Shown: in pieces, positions 1 to 8,809 of the stretch
How positions within the stretch are numbered: the first letter of the stretch is position 1
Layout of the letters: each line of letters begins with the position of its first letter
Notes under the pieces: model-generated
The model's database searches: none
Told to the model about the DNA's origin: nothing
Seen by the model: the letters and a program-made list of their open reading frames with translations, nothing else
DNA from: Halobacterium zhouii
Lineage (GTDB): Archaea > Halobacteriota > Halobacteria > Halobacteriales > Halobacteriaceae
Direction: 5' to 3'
Length of the DNA: 64,000 bases
NCBI RefSeq assembly: GCF_021249405.1
Contig: NZ_CP089593.1
Coordinates: 2,170,001 to 2,234,000 of the forward strand
Made by a program: the position numbers and the translations under genes

Positions 1-807
1 GACGACGCGGCAGTGGTCGACGGCACGGCGTTCACCATCGACATGCTCCACGAGACGACGGACTTCCCGCCGGGGACGACCCGCTACACGGCGGGGTGGC
101 GCGCGGTCGGCGCGAGCCTCTCGGACGTGGCGGCGATGGGCGGCGACGCGTCGGCGGCGGTCGCGGTGTACGGCGCACCCGAGTTTGCGGACGACGAGTT
201 GGCGGCGTTTCTGGACGGTGCGAGCGACGTCTGTGAGGGCGTCGGCGCGGAGTACGTCGGTGGTGACCTGGACGGACACGACGAGTTCACGGTCGCGTCG
301 GCGGCCATCGGTGACGTGGAGCGGCCCGTCGGCCGGGGCGGCGCGTCGTCCGGCGAGAAAGTCGCGGTGACGGGGACGCTCGGCCGGAGCGCCACGGCGG
401 TCGCGCTGTTCGATGCGGGCGAGACGGAGCGCGCGAACGACCTGTTCTGCTTCGAGCCGCGCGTCGCCGCGGGGCGCGCGCTGGCCGAGCACGCGACCGC
501 GATGATGGATTCGAGTGACGGCCTCGCGCGCTCGCTCCACCAGTTGGCCGCGGCCAGCGACTGCGGGTTCGCCGTCGAGGGCGACCGCGTGCCGGTCGAC
601 GAGAGCGTGCGCGAGGTGACAGCGGACCCGCTCGACACTGCCGTGACGTTCGGGGAGGACTTCGAACTCGTCGTGACCCTGCCTGCGGACAGCGTGACGG
701 CCGCGCGTGCGGCGTCACCGACGCCGTTGTCTGTCGTCGGCGAGGTCACCGACTCCGGCGTGACACTCGACGGTGAACCGCTCGCGGACCGCGGGTGGAC
801 GCACTAG
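1..807 (+). CDS. thiL: Thiamine-monophosphate kinase, 5' end missing
   Basis: Phosphorylates thiamine monophosphate to thiamine pyrophosphate with ATP in the cytosol. The frame is open at base 1; the first visible residues D-D-A-A-V look like the end of the N-terminal GDDAA metal/ATP motif of the ThiL (PurM-like) fold, so only a few dozen residues are missing. In ThiL order follow DMLHETTDF, GWRAVGASLSDVAAMGG (about residue 32), MDSSDGL (about 168) and GEDFEL (about 218). The gene converges with the M50 peptidase gene across 78 bases. No other thiamine gene is visible, so operon context is unknown. Confidence 0.93.
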   Translation, partial: DDAAVVDGTAFTIDMLHETTDFPPGTTRYTAGWRAVGASLSDVAAMGGDASAAVAVYGAPEFADDELAAFLDGASDVCEGVGAEYVGGDLDGHDEFTVASAAIGDVERPVGRGGASSGEKVAVTGTLGRSATAVALFDAGETERANDLFCFEPRVAAGRALAEHATAMMDSSDGLARSLHQLAAASDCGFAVEGDRVPVDESVREVTADPLDTAVTFGEDFELVVTLPADSVTAARAASPTPLSVVGEVTDSGVTLDGEPLADRGWTH

Positions 808-885
808 TCCGACCGGACGGCGAGAATCAGAACGACGAGATTCCGGCGGTGTCGCCGAGGCGCCCGGTCGACGCCAGCCGGGTCA

Positions 886-1995
886 TCACACGATTCTGAT
901 GGGGATGGGCATGAAGCAGAGCGCGCCGAGCGCGAACGTGAGCAGTCCGAGTGCGACGCGCTTCCGGTCGAGAGGTTCCTCGTCGATAGGGCGGGCCGAC
1001 CCCATGTACGAGACGATCGTCGTGAGGAACCCCCACATGATCCAGATACCGGCGGCGTTGCCGGCGTCGCCGACCACCCAGAGGTAGCCGCCGAGCGAGA
1101 ACAGGGCTGCGGGGACGAGCGGAGCGAGGCGCTCTGCGCCCTCGCCGAGGATCGAGCGGAGGATGTGGCCGCCGTCGAGTTGGCCGACGGGGATGAGGTT
1201 GAGGAACGTGATGAACATCCCGACCCACCCACCCATCACGACCGGATTGACGGACAGCGACGGGTCACTGTAGGAGAGTGGTTGACCGACGACGGCGGCG
1301 ACAGCGCGAAGCAGCAGTGGGTACGCGAATTTTACCTGCACTGCGCTGCTCGAGGAGACGACGTCGGGCGGCACGTGCACCGGCGGCAAGAGTAGGCCGA
1401 CAGCGGTGACGACGACGGCGGCGACGAGGCCTGCGAGCGGTCCCGCGGCACCGATGTCGAACAGCGCGTCGCGGTCGGGCATCTGGCCGCGCATTCGGAT
1501 GACGGCGCCCATCGTGCCGAACAGCGACGGGAAGGGGATGAAGTACGGGAGGCTGGCGTCCACGTCGTGGTACTTGCTCATCGCGTAGTGGCCGAACTCG
1601 TGGGTGCCGAGCACGCCGAGTACGGCGACGGTGAACGGGAGCGCGCGGAGCACGTCGAGCGAGAGTGGGTCCTGGACGTAGTACCAGGCAGTTCCGACGA
1701 ACAGCGTGGAGAGGACGGTGGCGACGAACAGCGCGACGTTCTTCCAGGGGACGCCGTCGCGTCCGGTCTCGTGGGGTTCGGCGACGAGCACGAGTTCTCC
1801 GGTGCGACGCGCGACCCTGACCTCGTAGCCGTGGTCGCGGAACGTCGGCCAGACCGTCTCGACGAGGGTCTGGTGGTCCGTCGTCGGATCGCCGTAGTAG
1901 AGCACGTCGTCGCCGTCCTTGCGGACCTCGTACACCTGGAAGACGGAGTCGATGGCCGCGGGCTCCGGTGCACCATCGGGCGACTGAACCGACAT
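886..1995 (-). CDS. Site-2 protease family (M50) membrane metallopeptidase
   Basis: Predicted intramembrane zinc protease of the S2P/M50 family. The 369-residue product has a soluble N-terminal domain of about 85 residues, then several membrane segments. The zinc motif HEFGH lies at residues 132-136 and the second family motif NLIPVGQLDGGH follows in the C-terminal half, so both catalytic regions are intact. There is no PDZ domain, unlike the other M50 gene in this window. A GTG lies directly before the chosen ATG; ATG at 1995 is preferred because a TATA box sits 26-35 bases upstream, which fits a leaderless mRNA. The substrate is unknown. Confidence 0.88.
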   Translation of the reverse strand: MSVQSPDGAPEPAAIDSVFQVYEVRKDGDDVLYYGDPTTDHQTLVETVWPTFRDHGYEVRVARRTGELVLVAEPHETGRDGVPWKNVALFVATVLSTLFVGTAWYYVQDPLSLDVLRALPFTVAVLGVLGTHEFGHYAMSKYHDVDASLPYFIPFPSLFGTMGAVIRMRGQMPDRDALFDIGAAGPLAGLVAAVVVTAVGLLLPPVHVPPDVVSSSSAVQVKFAYPLLLRAVAAVVGQPLSYSDPSLSVNPVVMGGWVGMFITFLNLIPVGQLDGGHILRSILGEGAERLAPLVPAALFSLGGYLWVVGDAGNAAGIWIMWGFLTTIVSYMGSARPIDEEPLDRKRVALGLLTFALGALCFMPIPIRIV

Positions 1996-2020
1996 CACAG
2001 TTGTGTAACGCGGCCAGCCG

Positions 2021-2030
2021 TTTAAATACT
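2021..2030 (-). promoter_or_regulatory. TATA box of the M50 peptidase gene
   Basis: AGTATTTAAA on the minus strand, centred about 29 bases before the ATG at 1995. The spacing implies transcription starting at or within a few bases of the start codon. Confidence 0.6.
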
Positions 2031-2295
2031 TAGACGAGACGAGGACGGCGAGGCGACAGCGAAGCGGAGCGGGGTGACAGAGAAGCGAAGAGAGTGGTGG
2101 GAAAGGAGGCGGAAGTAAAGAAGCAACAGAGTAGTGGAATTCGGGACCTCAGAGCGGCGAGATGAGGGTGTAGAGCGTGTGATATTCCCGGAAATCGAGT
2201 GGATTCGGGGGAAAACGGTTCCAGCAGGAACCCGAGCGGCCCGGGCCACAGACTCAACCGGGCTATCCAGGGGCGAAGACGGGCTAGATACGAGT
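2031..2295. other. Intergenic space, purine-rich, no gene seen
   Basis: On the plus strand bases 2040-2140 are strongly enriched in A and G (many gaag and gagcg words). I see no tRNA-like fold, no acidic haloarchaeal ORF and no member of the E, F or G families. It separates the M50 promoter from the stop of the next minus-strand gene. Confidence 0.4.
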
Positions 2296-2547
2296 TCAGG
2301 CTGGCTGGACCCGCCAGGTGGTCGCGCTCGTGTACGACCACTTCTCGATCTCGAGGTCCGTGGCGGACTTCGAGAGTTTCACCATGAGCGCGCCGATCTC
2401 CTTGGGCGAGAGGTCGACCTCGTCGGCGATGAACTTGCTCTTGAAGTACAGTTCGCCGTCCTCGGCCTTCTCGCGGAGGAACGTCTTCAGGCGGCTTTCC
2501 TTGTCCTGCGATTCGGTAGCGGTGGAGGACTGCTGGGTTGCGCTCAT
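2296..2547 (-). CDS. Small conserved haloarchaeal protein (DUF7123-like)
   Basis: An 83-residue soluble acidic protein. A Ser/Thr/Gln-rich N-terminus (about 15 residues) precedes a compact charged domain containing SKFIADEVDLSPKEIGALM, which reads like a small winged-helix or helix-turn-helix fold (a helix, then DLSPKEIG, then another helix). From memory this matches the haloarchaeal family DUF7123; function is not established. A DNA-binding role is only an inference from the helix pattern. It stands alone with its own TATA box. Confidence 0.75.
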   Translation of the reverse strand: MSATQQSSTATESQDKESRLKTFLREKAEDGELYFKSKFIADEVDLSPKEIGALMVKLSKSATDLEIEKWSYTSATTWRVQPA

Positions 2548-2584
2548 CTGTCTGGCCTCGCTCCACCCTACCGGCGCCGGGGGG

Positions 2585-2592
2585 TTATAAAG
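2585..2592 (-). promoter_or_regulatory. TATA box of the DUF7123-like gene
   Basis: CTTTATAACC on the minus strand about 40 bases before the ATG at 2547, giving a predicted leader of roughly 10-15 nt. The 230-base space upstream is unusually AT-rich for this window. Confidence 0.5.
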
Positions 2593-2680
2593 CGGTGAAC
2601 GTTAGGATTACTTCGGGCAATTTCACCCTAGGCTCACGTTTCTTGGACGTTTCAATACCGTTCGAAATTCGTTTAGACAT

Positions 2681-2688
2681 TTTATAAA
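2681..2688. promoter_or_regulatory. Second TATA-like box in the AT-rich spacer
   Basis: The string TTTATAAA sits inside an AT-rich spacer, about 95 bases upstream of the first TATA box. It is nearly symmetrical and could serve either strand. No gene starts at the expected distance, so it may drive a longer leader or an unannotated small RNA. Confidence 0.3.
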
Positions 2689-2780
2689 GCCTGCAAATCG
2701 TTCCGTTCGGATTACTAGTTGTAGAATTATCGTCAGACGTGTAGACGACGGCTAATCGTTCGAACCGCCGTTTCGGCGGG

Positions 2781-3545
2781 CTACGAACGGTCGTGAACCC
2801 AAAATTCGTCCTCGATGGTGACTTCCTTCTTGAACAGCGGCACCTCGTCTTTCAGGCGGTCGATGCCGTCCTCGACGGTACGAAACGCCTCGCGGCGGTG
2901 GCCCGCGAGCACGGCGACGAAGACGATGTCCTCGCCCGCCTCGACCCGGCCGACGCGGTGGTGCAGGCGCACCTCAAGCACGCCGTCGCGCGCCTCGAGT
3001 TCCTCGCGAATGGTCGCCATGCGGTCGTCCGCGACGCCGTCGTACTTCTCGAACGTGAGCGCCTCTGTGCGCTCGTCGTCTTCCTCGTCTCGTTCGCGGA
3101 CGCGGCCGGTGAACGTGGCGATAGCGCCCGCGTACTCCGCCATCGAGGAGCGTTTCAGGTCCGCGACGAGCGACTGGAGCGTCGCGAACCGCTCGACGCT
3201 GTCTGCGAGTTCGACCGCTGCGTCGAGATTCGGGTCGGCTGGTTCCACGCGAAGCGCGGGAGAGTCGACGTCCGCGTCGCCGACCGCAATCTGGGGGACG
3301 CGCGCCTCCGGCCGGTCGACGAGGAGCGCGTAGTCGTGGTCGCGCGCGAGTTCGTCGAGCACGTCGTCGACCGAGCGCCCGCCGCCGACGCCGGTCCACC
3401 CGTCGCCGACGACGTACGCGGTCCAGTCCGGCGCGTCCGTCTCCCCGGGCCGAACGACGCCGACGCGGCCGCGGTCTGCGAGGCGGTCGGCAAGAGCGTC
3501 CGCGAACGCGTCCGCCTCGGGGCCGACAATACCGAGCAGTTGCAT
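2781..3545 (-). CDS. moaE: Molybdopterin synthase catalytic subunit with MobB-like N-terminus
   Basis: Makes molybdopterin from precursor Z using sulfur from MoaD. The 254-residue protein is longer than bacterial MoaE (about 150). Residues from about 120 on are MoaE: GRVRERDEED, LTFEKYDGVADD, HHRVGRVEAGEDIVFVAVLA, GHRREAF and the catalytic-lysine region PLFKKEVTIEDEFW. The N-terminal part, MQLLGIVGPEADAFADALA, resembles the MobB nucleotide-binding domain but its P-loop lacks the GKT lysine/threonine, so GTP binding is doubtful. The start at 3545 is chosen because this fold begins there; the upstream in-frame extension is low-complexity. Confidence 0.88.
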   Translation of the reverse strand: MQLLGIVGPEADAFADALADRLADRGRVGVVRPGETDAPDWTAYVVGDGWTGVGGGRSVDDVLDELARDHDYALLVDRPEARVPQIAVGDADVDSPALRVEPADPNLDAAVELADSVERFATLQSLVADLKRSSMAEYAGAIATFTGRVRERDEEDDERTEALTFEKYDGVADDRMATIREELEARDGVLEVRLHHRVGRVEAGEDIVFVAVLAGHRREAFRTVEDGIDRLKDEVPLFKKEVTIEDEFWVHDRS

Positions 3546-3585
3546 GCCTGAAACTGGGGCGTCTCGGGGCTTGTAGGTGTCGGCG

Positions 3586-3843
3586 CTACGCCCGAACGCG
3601 ACGCCAGACGCGCTGGCCCACCGCGAGGAGCGCGAACGCAACGACGACCGTGAGTGACGCCACTGGCTCCGAAGGCAGGACGAGGAGTGACGCGACCGAG
3701 TAGACCGTCCACAGGGCGGCGAGTCCGACGACGACAGCGCGGGCCGGCGGCAGGTCGCCGAACTGGTAGTTCCAGCCCGCGACGAACACCGCGAGCAAAA
3801 CGAAGGATGGGACGAGGACGAGCGGAGAGACGAGTGCAACCAT
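3586..3843 (-). CDS. Small membrane protein of unknown function
   Basis: An 85-residue protein with three hydrophobic stretches (about residues 3-23, 32-53 and 58-75) and a basic C-terminus (RVWRRVRA), which suggests three membrane helices with the tail in the cytoplasm. No family is recognised. It lies 40 bases upstream of moaE on the same strand and could be co-transcribed with it. Confidence 0.6.
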   Translation of the reverse strand: MVALVSPLVLVPSFVLLAVFVAGWNYQFGDLPPARAVVVGLAALWTVYSVASLLVLPSEPVASLTVVVAFALLAVGQRVWRRVRA

Positions 3844-3927
3844 ACGGGCCGCTCGGAGACCGCGTGGATAGTGGTTCTGTCACCTCGCAGCGGAAACGCG
3901 TCCGCCTACACCACGGGAGTTGACAAC

Positions 3928-3935
3928 CCTTAAGG
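3928..3935 (+). promoter_or_regulatory. TATA-like box of pyrH-lysS
   Basis: CCTTAAGG, centred about 30 bases before the pyrH ATG at 3962. The string is palindromic and the same CTTAAG core precedes the AAA ATPase gene. Confidence 0.4.
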
Positions 3936-3961
3936 CTGCAACCGAGCTACTCCGCTGTAGT

Positions 3962-4681
3962 ATGCGAGTCGTGATTTCTATCGGCGGCAGTGTTCTCGCG
4001 CCCGACCTCGCCCACGAGCGAGTGGAGGACCACGCGGCCGCCATCGAGCGCCTGTCCGACGCCGGCTGTGAGATTGGGGCCGTCGTCGGCGGGGGCGGTG
4101 TCGCACGCGAATACATCCACACCGCCCGGTCGCTCGGCGCGAACGAGATTGAACTGGACGACATCGGCATCGACGTCACGCGCCTCAACGCGCGCCTGCT
4201 CATCGCGGCCCTCGACGGTCGCGCCGCGCCGAGTCCCGCCAAAAGCTACGAGGAGGCGGGCGAGGCGATGCGCCGCGACGACGTCGCGGTGATGGGCGGC
4301 GTCGTCGCCGGACAGACGACGGACGCAGTGAGCGCAGCGCTCGCAGAGTACACGGACGCCGACCTTCTCCTCTACGCGACGAGCGTGCCGGGCGTGTTCA
4401 GCGCGGACCCGAACGAGAACCCGGACGCCGAGCACTACGAGCAGATGACCGCGAGCGAACTCGTGGACGTCATCGCGGACATCGAGATGGCCGCCGGCAG
4501 CTCCGCGCCCGTGGACCTGCTCGCGGCGAAACTCATCGAGCGCTCGGGCGTGCGCTCTATCGTCCTCGACGGCACGGACCCCGAACGCATCGTGGACGCC
4601 GTGCTGTATGGCGAGCACGACGGCACGGACATCATCCCGGACGGTACCGACGACGAGATGACGTACTGGGTCCAGGAATAG
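3962..4681 (+). CDS. pyrH: UMP kinase
   Basis: Phosphorylates UMP to UDP in pyrimidine nucleotide synthesis. The 239-residue product starts MRVVISIGGSVL, the amino-acid-kinase nucleotide loop; GAVVGGGGVAREYI, DDIGIDVTRLNA and MGGVVAGQTTDAV follow, as in archaeal PyrH. A longer in-frame upstream reading exists but lacks family similarity. The stop TAG is followed directly by the lysS ATG, so the two genes form an operon with likely coupled translation. Confidence 0.94.
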   Translation: MRVVISIGGSVLAPDLAHERVEDHAAAIERLSDAGCEIGAVVGGGGVAREYIHTARSLGANEIELDDIGIDVTRLNARLLIAALDGRAAPSPAKSYEEAGEAMRRDDVAVMGGVVAGQTTDAVSAALAEYTDADLLLYATSVPGVFSADPNENPDAEHYEQMTASELVDVIADIEMAAGSSAPVDLLAAKLIERSGVRSIVLDGTDPERIVDAVLYGEHDGTDIIPDGTDDEMTYWVQE

Positions 4682-6328
4682 ATGCACCCCGACGACGACC
4701 CCTACTTCCTCGGCGACGCGGACGGCCACGCATTCTGGGCGGACACCGTCGCCGACCGCATTCTCGAACGCGACCCCGAGGAGCCAATCGTCGTGAAGGG
4801 CGGCATCTCGCCCTCGGGCGTTCCCCACCTGGGGAACATGAACGAGATTCTGCGGGGCTACTTCGTCGCCGAGGTGCTCCGGGAGCGCGGGTACGACGTC
4901 CGGCAGCTATTCACCTCGGACGACCGCGACCCGCTCCGGAAACTCCCCCGGAAACTCGCAGACCTCGACGGCAACATCGTCGACCTGGGCGACGTGAACG
5001 CGGGCGCGCTCGGGAAGAACCTCGGCGCGCCGTACACCGACATCCCCGACCCCTTCGGCTGCTGTGACTCCTACGGCGACCACTTCTCGAACCTCATCGA
5101 GGAGTCCGCGCGCCTGCTCGGCGTCAACGTCGAGATGGTGTCGAACACCGACCTGTACGAGGACGGCGACTTCGAGGACGTCACGCGGTTCCTTCTGGCG
5201 AACCGCGAACGAGGGCGCGAGGTGCTGAGCGAGTACCAGGACAAGGTGGACGCCGACTACGTCCCGTTCAACCCCATCTGCGAGCAGTGCGGGAAGGTTA
5301 CCGAGACGGTCACTGCGGTCGACGCCGAGGCCGGCACCGTCGACTACGAGTGCACGGACATGGAGGCCGGCGACCAGACCATCGAGGGCTGTGGGCACGA
5401 GGGAACGGCGACGCTACGCGACGGCAAACTTCCGTGGCGCTTCGAGTGGCCGGCGCAGTGGCAAGTCCTCGGCGTCGACTTCGAACCGTTCGGCAAGGAC
5501 CACGCGGAGGGGTCGTGGCCCTCGGGGTCGGACGTCGCGCGGAACGTCCTCGGAAACGTTCCGCCGGTCCCGATGGTGTACGAGTGGTTCACGCTCAACG
5601 GCGAAGCCTTCAGTTCGTCGTCGGGCCACGTCGTTCTCGTGCAGGACGTCCTGCGCATGCTCGAACCAGAGGTTGTCCGATACTTCTTCAGCAAGGACCC
5701 GAAGAAGGCGCGGGACTTCTCCATCGAGCGCCTCGACCAGTTGGTCGACGAGTTCGACCGCTTCGAAGCCACCTACTTCGGGGAGGTCGACGTCACCGAG
5801 GACGAACGCGAACTCGCCGAGCGCGCCTACCCGCTCGTCGTCGACGACCCACGGGAGGAGCGCATCCGCATCCCGTTCACGTTCGCGGCGGTGCTCGGCA
5901 TGACCGACGACCCCGACCTCCGCGAGCAAATCGCTCGCAAGGAGGGGCACATCCCCGACGACGCCCCCGACTGGGCCGTCGAGCAGGCACTGGCGCGCGT
6001 CGAACTCGCCCGCGAGTGGGCGCGCCGCACGGACAACGAGTTCAACTACGACCTGAAGCGCACCGAGCTGCCCGCCCACGACTTCGACCCTGCGACCGAG
6101 GACGCCCTCGACGCGCTCGCCGACTTCATCGAGCGCGAATCCCCGGACGGTGACGAACTCCAGGGAGAGATCTACGAGAGCGCCAAGCGCGCGGACCTCG
6201 ACGTCGGCGAGTTCTTCTCGGCGGGCTACCGCCTCTTCTTCGACGAGGACCAGGGCCCGCAACTTGGCCCATTCCTCGCGAAACTCGACCGTGACTTCGT
6301 GATTGCCCGGCTACGGCGAGAACGATAA
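4682..6328 (+). CDS. lysS: Lysyl-tRNA synthetase, class I
   Basis: Charges tRNA-Lys with lysine; the class I form is typical of archaea. The 548-residue protein carries the HIGH-like SPSGVPHLGN near residue 42, a zinc-type segment with CEQCGK and later cysteines (about residues 200-240), and the class I LysRS segment DIPDPFGCCDSYGDHF. At the expected KMSKS position the sequence is AFSSSSGHVV, so the usual lysines are absent. The ATG immediately follows the pyrH stop. A family F repeat lies downstream. Confidence 0.95.
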   Translation: MHPDDDPYFLGDADGHAFWADTVADRILERDPEEPIVVKGGISPSGVPHLGNMNEILRGYFVAEVLRERGYDVRQLFTSDDRDPLRKLPRKLADLDGNIVDLGDVNAGALGKNLGAPYTDIPDPFGCCDSYGDHFSNLIEESARLLGVNVEMVSNTDLYEDGDFEDVTRFLLANRERGREVLSEYQDKVDADYVPFNPICEQCGKVTETVTAVDAEAGTVDYECTDMEAGDQTIEGCGHEGTATLRDGKLPWRFEWPAQWQVLGVDFEPFGKDHAEGSWPSGSDVARNVLGNVPPVPMVYEWFTLNGEAFSSSSGHVVLVQDVLRMLEPEVVRYFFSKDPKKARDFSIERLDQLVDEFDRFEATYFGEVDVTEDERELAERAYPLVVDDPREERIRIPFTFAAVLGMTDDPDLREQIARKEGHIPDDAPDWAVEQALARVELAREWARRTDNEFNYDLKRTELPAHDFDPATEDALDALADFIERESPDGDELQGEIYESAKRADLDVGEFFSAGYRLFFDEDQGPQLGPFLAKLDRDFVIARLRRER

Positions 6329-6360
6329 CCCGCTGTTTCTGCCATCGACACCGGCCACCA

Positions 6361-6600
6361 CCGGAAGGACTGAAAGGGGCCGTGGGCGGCGCGTAGCGCC
6401 GCCGAACTCGCGGACGGTGTAACCATCCGCACTGCTCGCGGGCGAAGCCCGTGTTCGCTCGACAGCAGGGCTCCCGCGAGTGAACGGAGTGAGCGAATGG
6501 GATGCTGTCCTCAGAACGTGGAGCGTTCTGATGGATTGCACGAGAGCTTCGCTCTCGTGAATGTCGAGCAGACGCGAGCGCGCCGGGGCTTTCTAAATGC
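6361..6600 (+). repeat. Family F structured intergenic element (copy F1)
   Basis: The core runs from GAAAGGGGC (6372-6380) to GGGGCTTTC (6585-6593), so GAAAG pairs with CTTTC across a GGG/GGG internal loop. Inside are separate perfect hairpins: GGCGGCGCG/CGCCGCC at about 6386-6402, CAGAACG/CGTTCTG at about 6512-6530, and CGAGAGC/GCTCTCG at about 6541-6557. It fills the 360-base space between lysS and the second M50 peptidase gene; no ORF in it looks coding. Confidence 0.75.
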
Positions 6601-6688
6601 AGTCGGTGAAGTAGAAACCACCAGAAGCGCATCCACCTCCTAGCAACCCCAACGGCTTTTGCCGGACGAGCACTGATATCCGGTACTG

Positions 6689-8506
6689 ATGGATATCTGG
6701 ATGGTGTTGCTGGTCGCGCTTGGTGTCTACTGGGCGGGCGTGGCGTTCGCCCGCGCTCGCGGCTGGCTGCCGTCGTTTGTCTCTACGACCGGGCCGGTGT
6801 TGACCCTCCACACGAAGCGCGGGAAGGCGCTGTTGAACTGGCTGGCGACGCCGAAGCGCGCGTGGCGTGCGTGGGGGAACTTCGGGCTGGGCGTCGCGCT
6901 CGTGGTGCTCGTCGGCACGGTGTTCGTGCTCCTGATGAGCGCGACGTTGACCCTCGCGAACCCGCCGGAACCTTCGGCTGTCACGCAGCCGCGGAACGCG
7001 CTCGTGATCCCTGGCGTGAACGACTTCCTGCCGCTGTCGGTCGCGCCCGAAATCGTCGCCGGCCTGTTCGTCGGGATGGTCGTCCACGAGTTCGGGCACG
7101 GCATCATGTCCCGCGTAGAGGACATCGAGGTGGCGTCGATGGGCGCGGTGTTCCTCGCGGTGTTGCCGATCGGGGCGTTCGTCGAACCCGACGAGGAGAG
7201 CCAGGAGAACGCCGACCGCGGGTCGAAGGCGCGGATGTTCGCGGCGGGCGTGACGAACAACTTCCTCGTCGTCGTGCTCGCGTTCGGCCTGCTGTTCGGG
7301 CCGGTCGCGGGCGCGCTCGCGGTCGCCGACGGCGGCCTCGTCGGCGACGTGTACAGTGATTCGGCGGCCGCCCAGGCGGGCATCGAGGGTGGCGACCGCG
7401 TCGTCGCCGTCGGCGGCGAGCAGGTCGCGAACAACACCGAGTTCCGGAACGCGCTCCGCGCCGCGGACGAGCGCGCCGTGTCGGTAACGCTCGCCGGCGG
7501 CGAGCAGATGACGGTGGACCGCCACCTGCTCGTGACGGGCGTCGCCGCGAACTCCCCGCTCGCCGCGCTCGCGCCCGAGAACGACGACGGGGCCGTGCGA
7601 CTGGCGACAGTGAACGGCACCCCTGTGTACACGCAATCGGGCCTCCAAAACGCAGTGGAGAACCGGACGACAGCGACGTTCACGACGCAGAACGGCACGA
7701 CCGTAACCGCGCCCGCTGGCGCGTTCGTCACCGTCATTCCGGGCGCTCCGGCAGCAGCAAGCGGTCTGCCGGCGGGCGGTAACGCCATCGTCGTCTCGTT
7801 CGGCGGTGAGCGCGTGGCCAGCGGCGACGCCTTCCGGGACGCCCTGGACGAGTACGACCCCGGCGCCACCGTGGAGTTCGTGGCGTACGTGAACGGGACG
7901 CGGGACACCTACGAGATGACGCTCGGCGAGCAGGACGACGGGTCGAGTTACTTCGGCGGTCTCATCGCGGACGGCGTCTCCGGCGTCGAAGCCACCGGGT
8001 TCGGCGCGCAACTCTACCCCGCCGACCGGTTCCTCTCGCTCGTCTCCGGTGACGTCAGCGGGTCGGCGTACCTCGCCGCGCTGTTCGGCACGGGCGCCGG
8101 AGTGCTCGTCGGCTTCCTGCAGGGCGTCTTCGGCGCGCTCTACCTGCCGTTCATCGCGATCGTGGACCCGACGCTAGCGTTCAACTTCGCTGGCATCGCC
8201 GGCACGAACGCCGGGTTCTACGCCGTCGAGGGACCGCTGTCCGTGCTCCCCTCGAGCGTCGTGTTCGTGGTCGCGAATCTGCTGTTGTGGACGGGGTGGA
8301 TCAATCTCAACCTCGGGTTCTTCAACTGCATCCCGGCGTTCCCGCTGGACGGCGGCCACCTCCTCCGGACGTGCGCGGAAGCCGTCACGTCACGACTGCC
8401 GTTCGGCGACCGACAGGCCGTGACGCGAGCCATCACGACGAGCGTCGGACTGTTGATGCTGACGAGTCTCGTCGTGATGCTGTTCGGCCCGCAACTGCTC
8501 AACTGA
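6689..8506 (+). CDS. Site-2 protease family (M50) peptidase with PDZ domains
   Basis: A 605-residue intramembrane zinc protease. HEFGH is at residues 133-137, inside the membrane region; the second catalytic motif, FPLDGGH, is near residue 550. Between them are two PDZ-like regions (about 205-275, with AGIEGGDRVVAVGGEQV, and about 350-410, with ASGLPAGGNAIVVSFGGERV). Five or more membrane segments are visible. This layout is that of RseP/S2P-type proteases that clip membrane-bound regulators, but no partner anti-sigma-like gene is adjacent, so the substrate is unknown. Confidence 0.9.
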   Translation: MDIWMVLLVALGVYWAGVAFARARGWLPSFVSTTGPVLTLHTKRGKALLNWLATPKRAWRAWGNFGLGVALVVLVGTVFVLLMSATLTLANPPEPSAVTQPRNALVIPGVNDFLPLSVAPEIVAGLFVGMVVHEFGHGIMSRVEDIEVASMGAVFLAVLPIGAFVEPDEESQENADRGSKARMFAAGVTNNFLVVVLAFGLLFGPVAGALAVADGGLVGDVYSDSAAAQAGIEGGDRVVAVGGEQVANNTEFRNALRAADERAVSVTLAGGEQMTVDRHLLVTGVAANSPLAALAPENDDGAVRLATVNGTPVYTQSGLQNAVENRTTATFTTQNGTTVTAPAGAFVTVIPGAPAAASGLPAGGNAIVVSFGGERVASGDAFRDALDEYDPGATVEFVAYVNGTRDTYEMTLGEQDDGSSYFGGLIADGVSGVEATGFGAQLYPADRFLSLVSGDVSGSAYLAALFGTGAGVLVGFLQGVFGALYLPFIAIVDPTLAFNFAGIAGTNAGFYAVEGPLSVLPSSVVFVVANLLLWTGWINLNLGFFNCIPAFPLDGGHLLRTCAEAVTSRLPFGDRQAVTRAITTSVGLLMLTSLVVMLFGPQLLN

Positions 8507-8604
8507 GGCTGTGAAGCACATCAGATACGAGTATCTGCAATCAACCCAGCCGGCAACTGTTCAGCAGGGTACACAGCCGATAGCGATTACAGCCCACATG
8601 GCCG

Positions 8605-8740
8605 GCACCCTGGCGGATTGAAAGGGCGAGACGGTCTCGCGCTTGCGTGGTCGCTCGCGACGTAAGCACCCGCAGGCCACGGAGTGGCCGAGGAGCACAG
8701 CGAGCGAGCGGCCGCGAGACCGTCGAAGGCTTTCAGTTTC
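8605..8740 (+). repeat. Family F structured intergenic element (copy F2)
   Basis: The core 8620-8734 begins GAAAGGGCGA and ends GAAGGCTTTC. Directly inside, GACGGTCTCGCG (8630-8641) pairs perfectly over 12 bp with CGCGAGACCGTC (8713-8724). The internal motif GACGTAAGCAC (about 8659) recurs in other copies. It lies between the convergent M50 and padR genes. Bases 8507-8604 before it hold nothing recognisable. Confidence 0.78.
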
Positions 8741-8809
8741 AGTCATCCGTCGCGGAAACTGCACACCGAGCAGTACCGACTAAAACGCGGCCCGCGAACC
8801 AGTAGAAAC

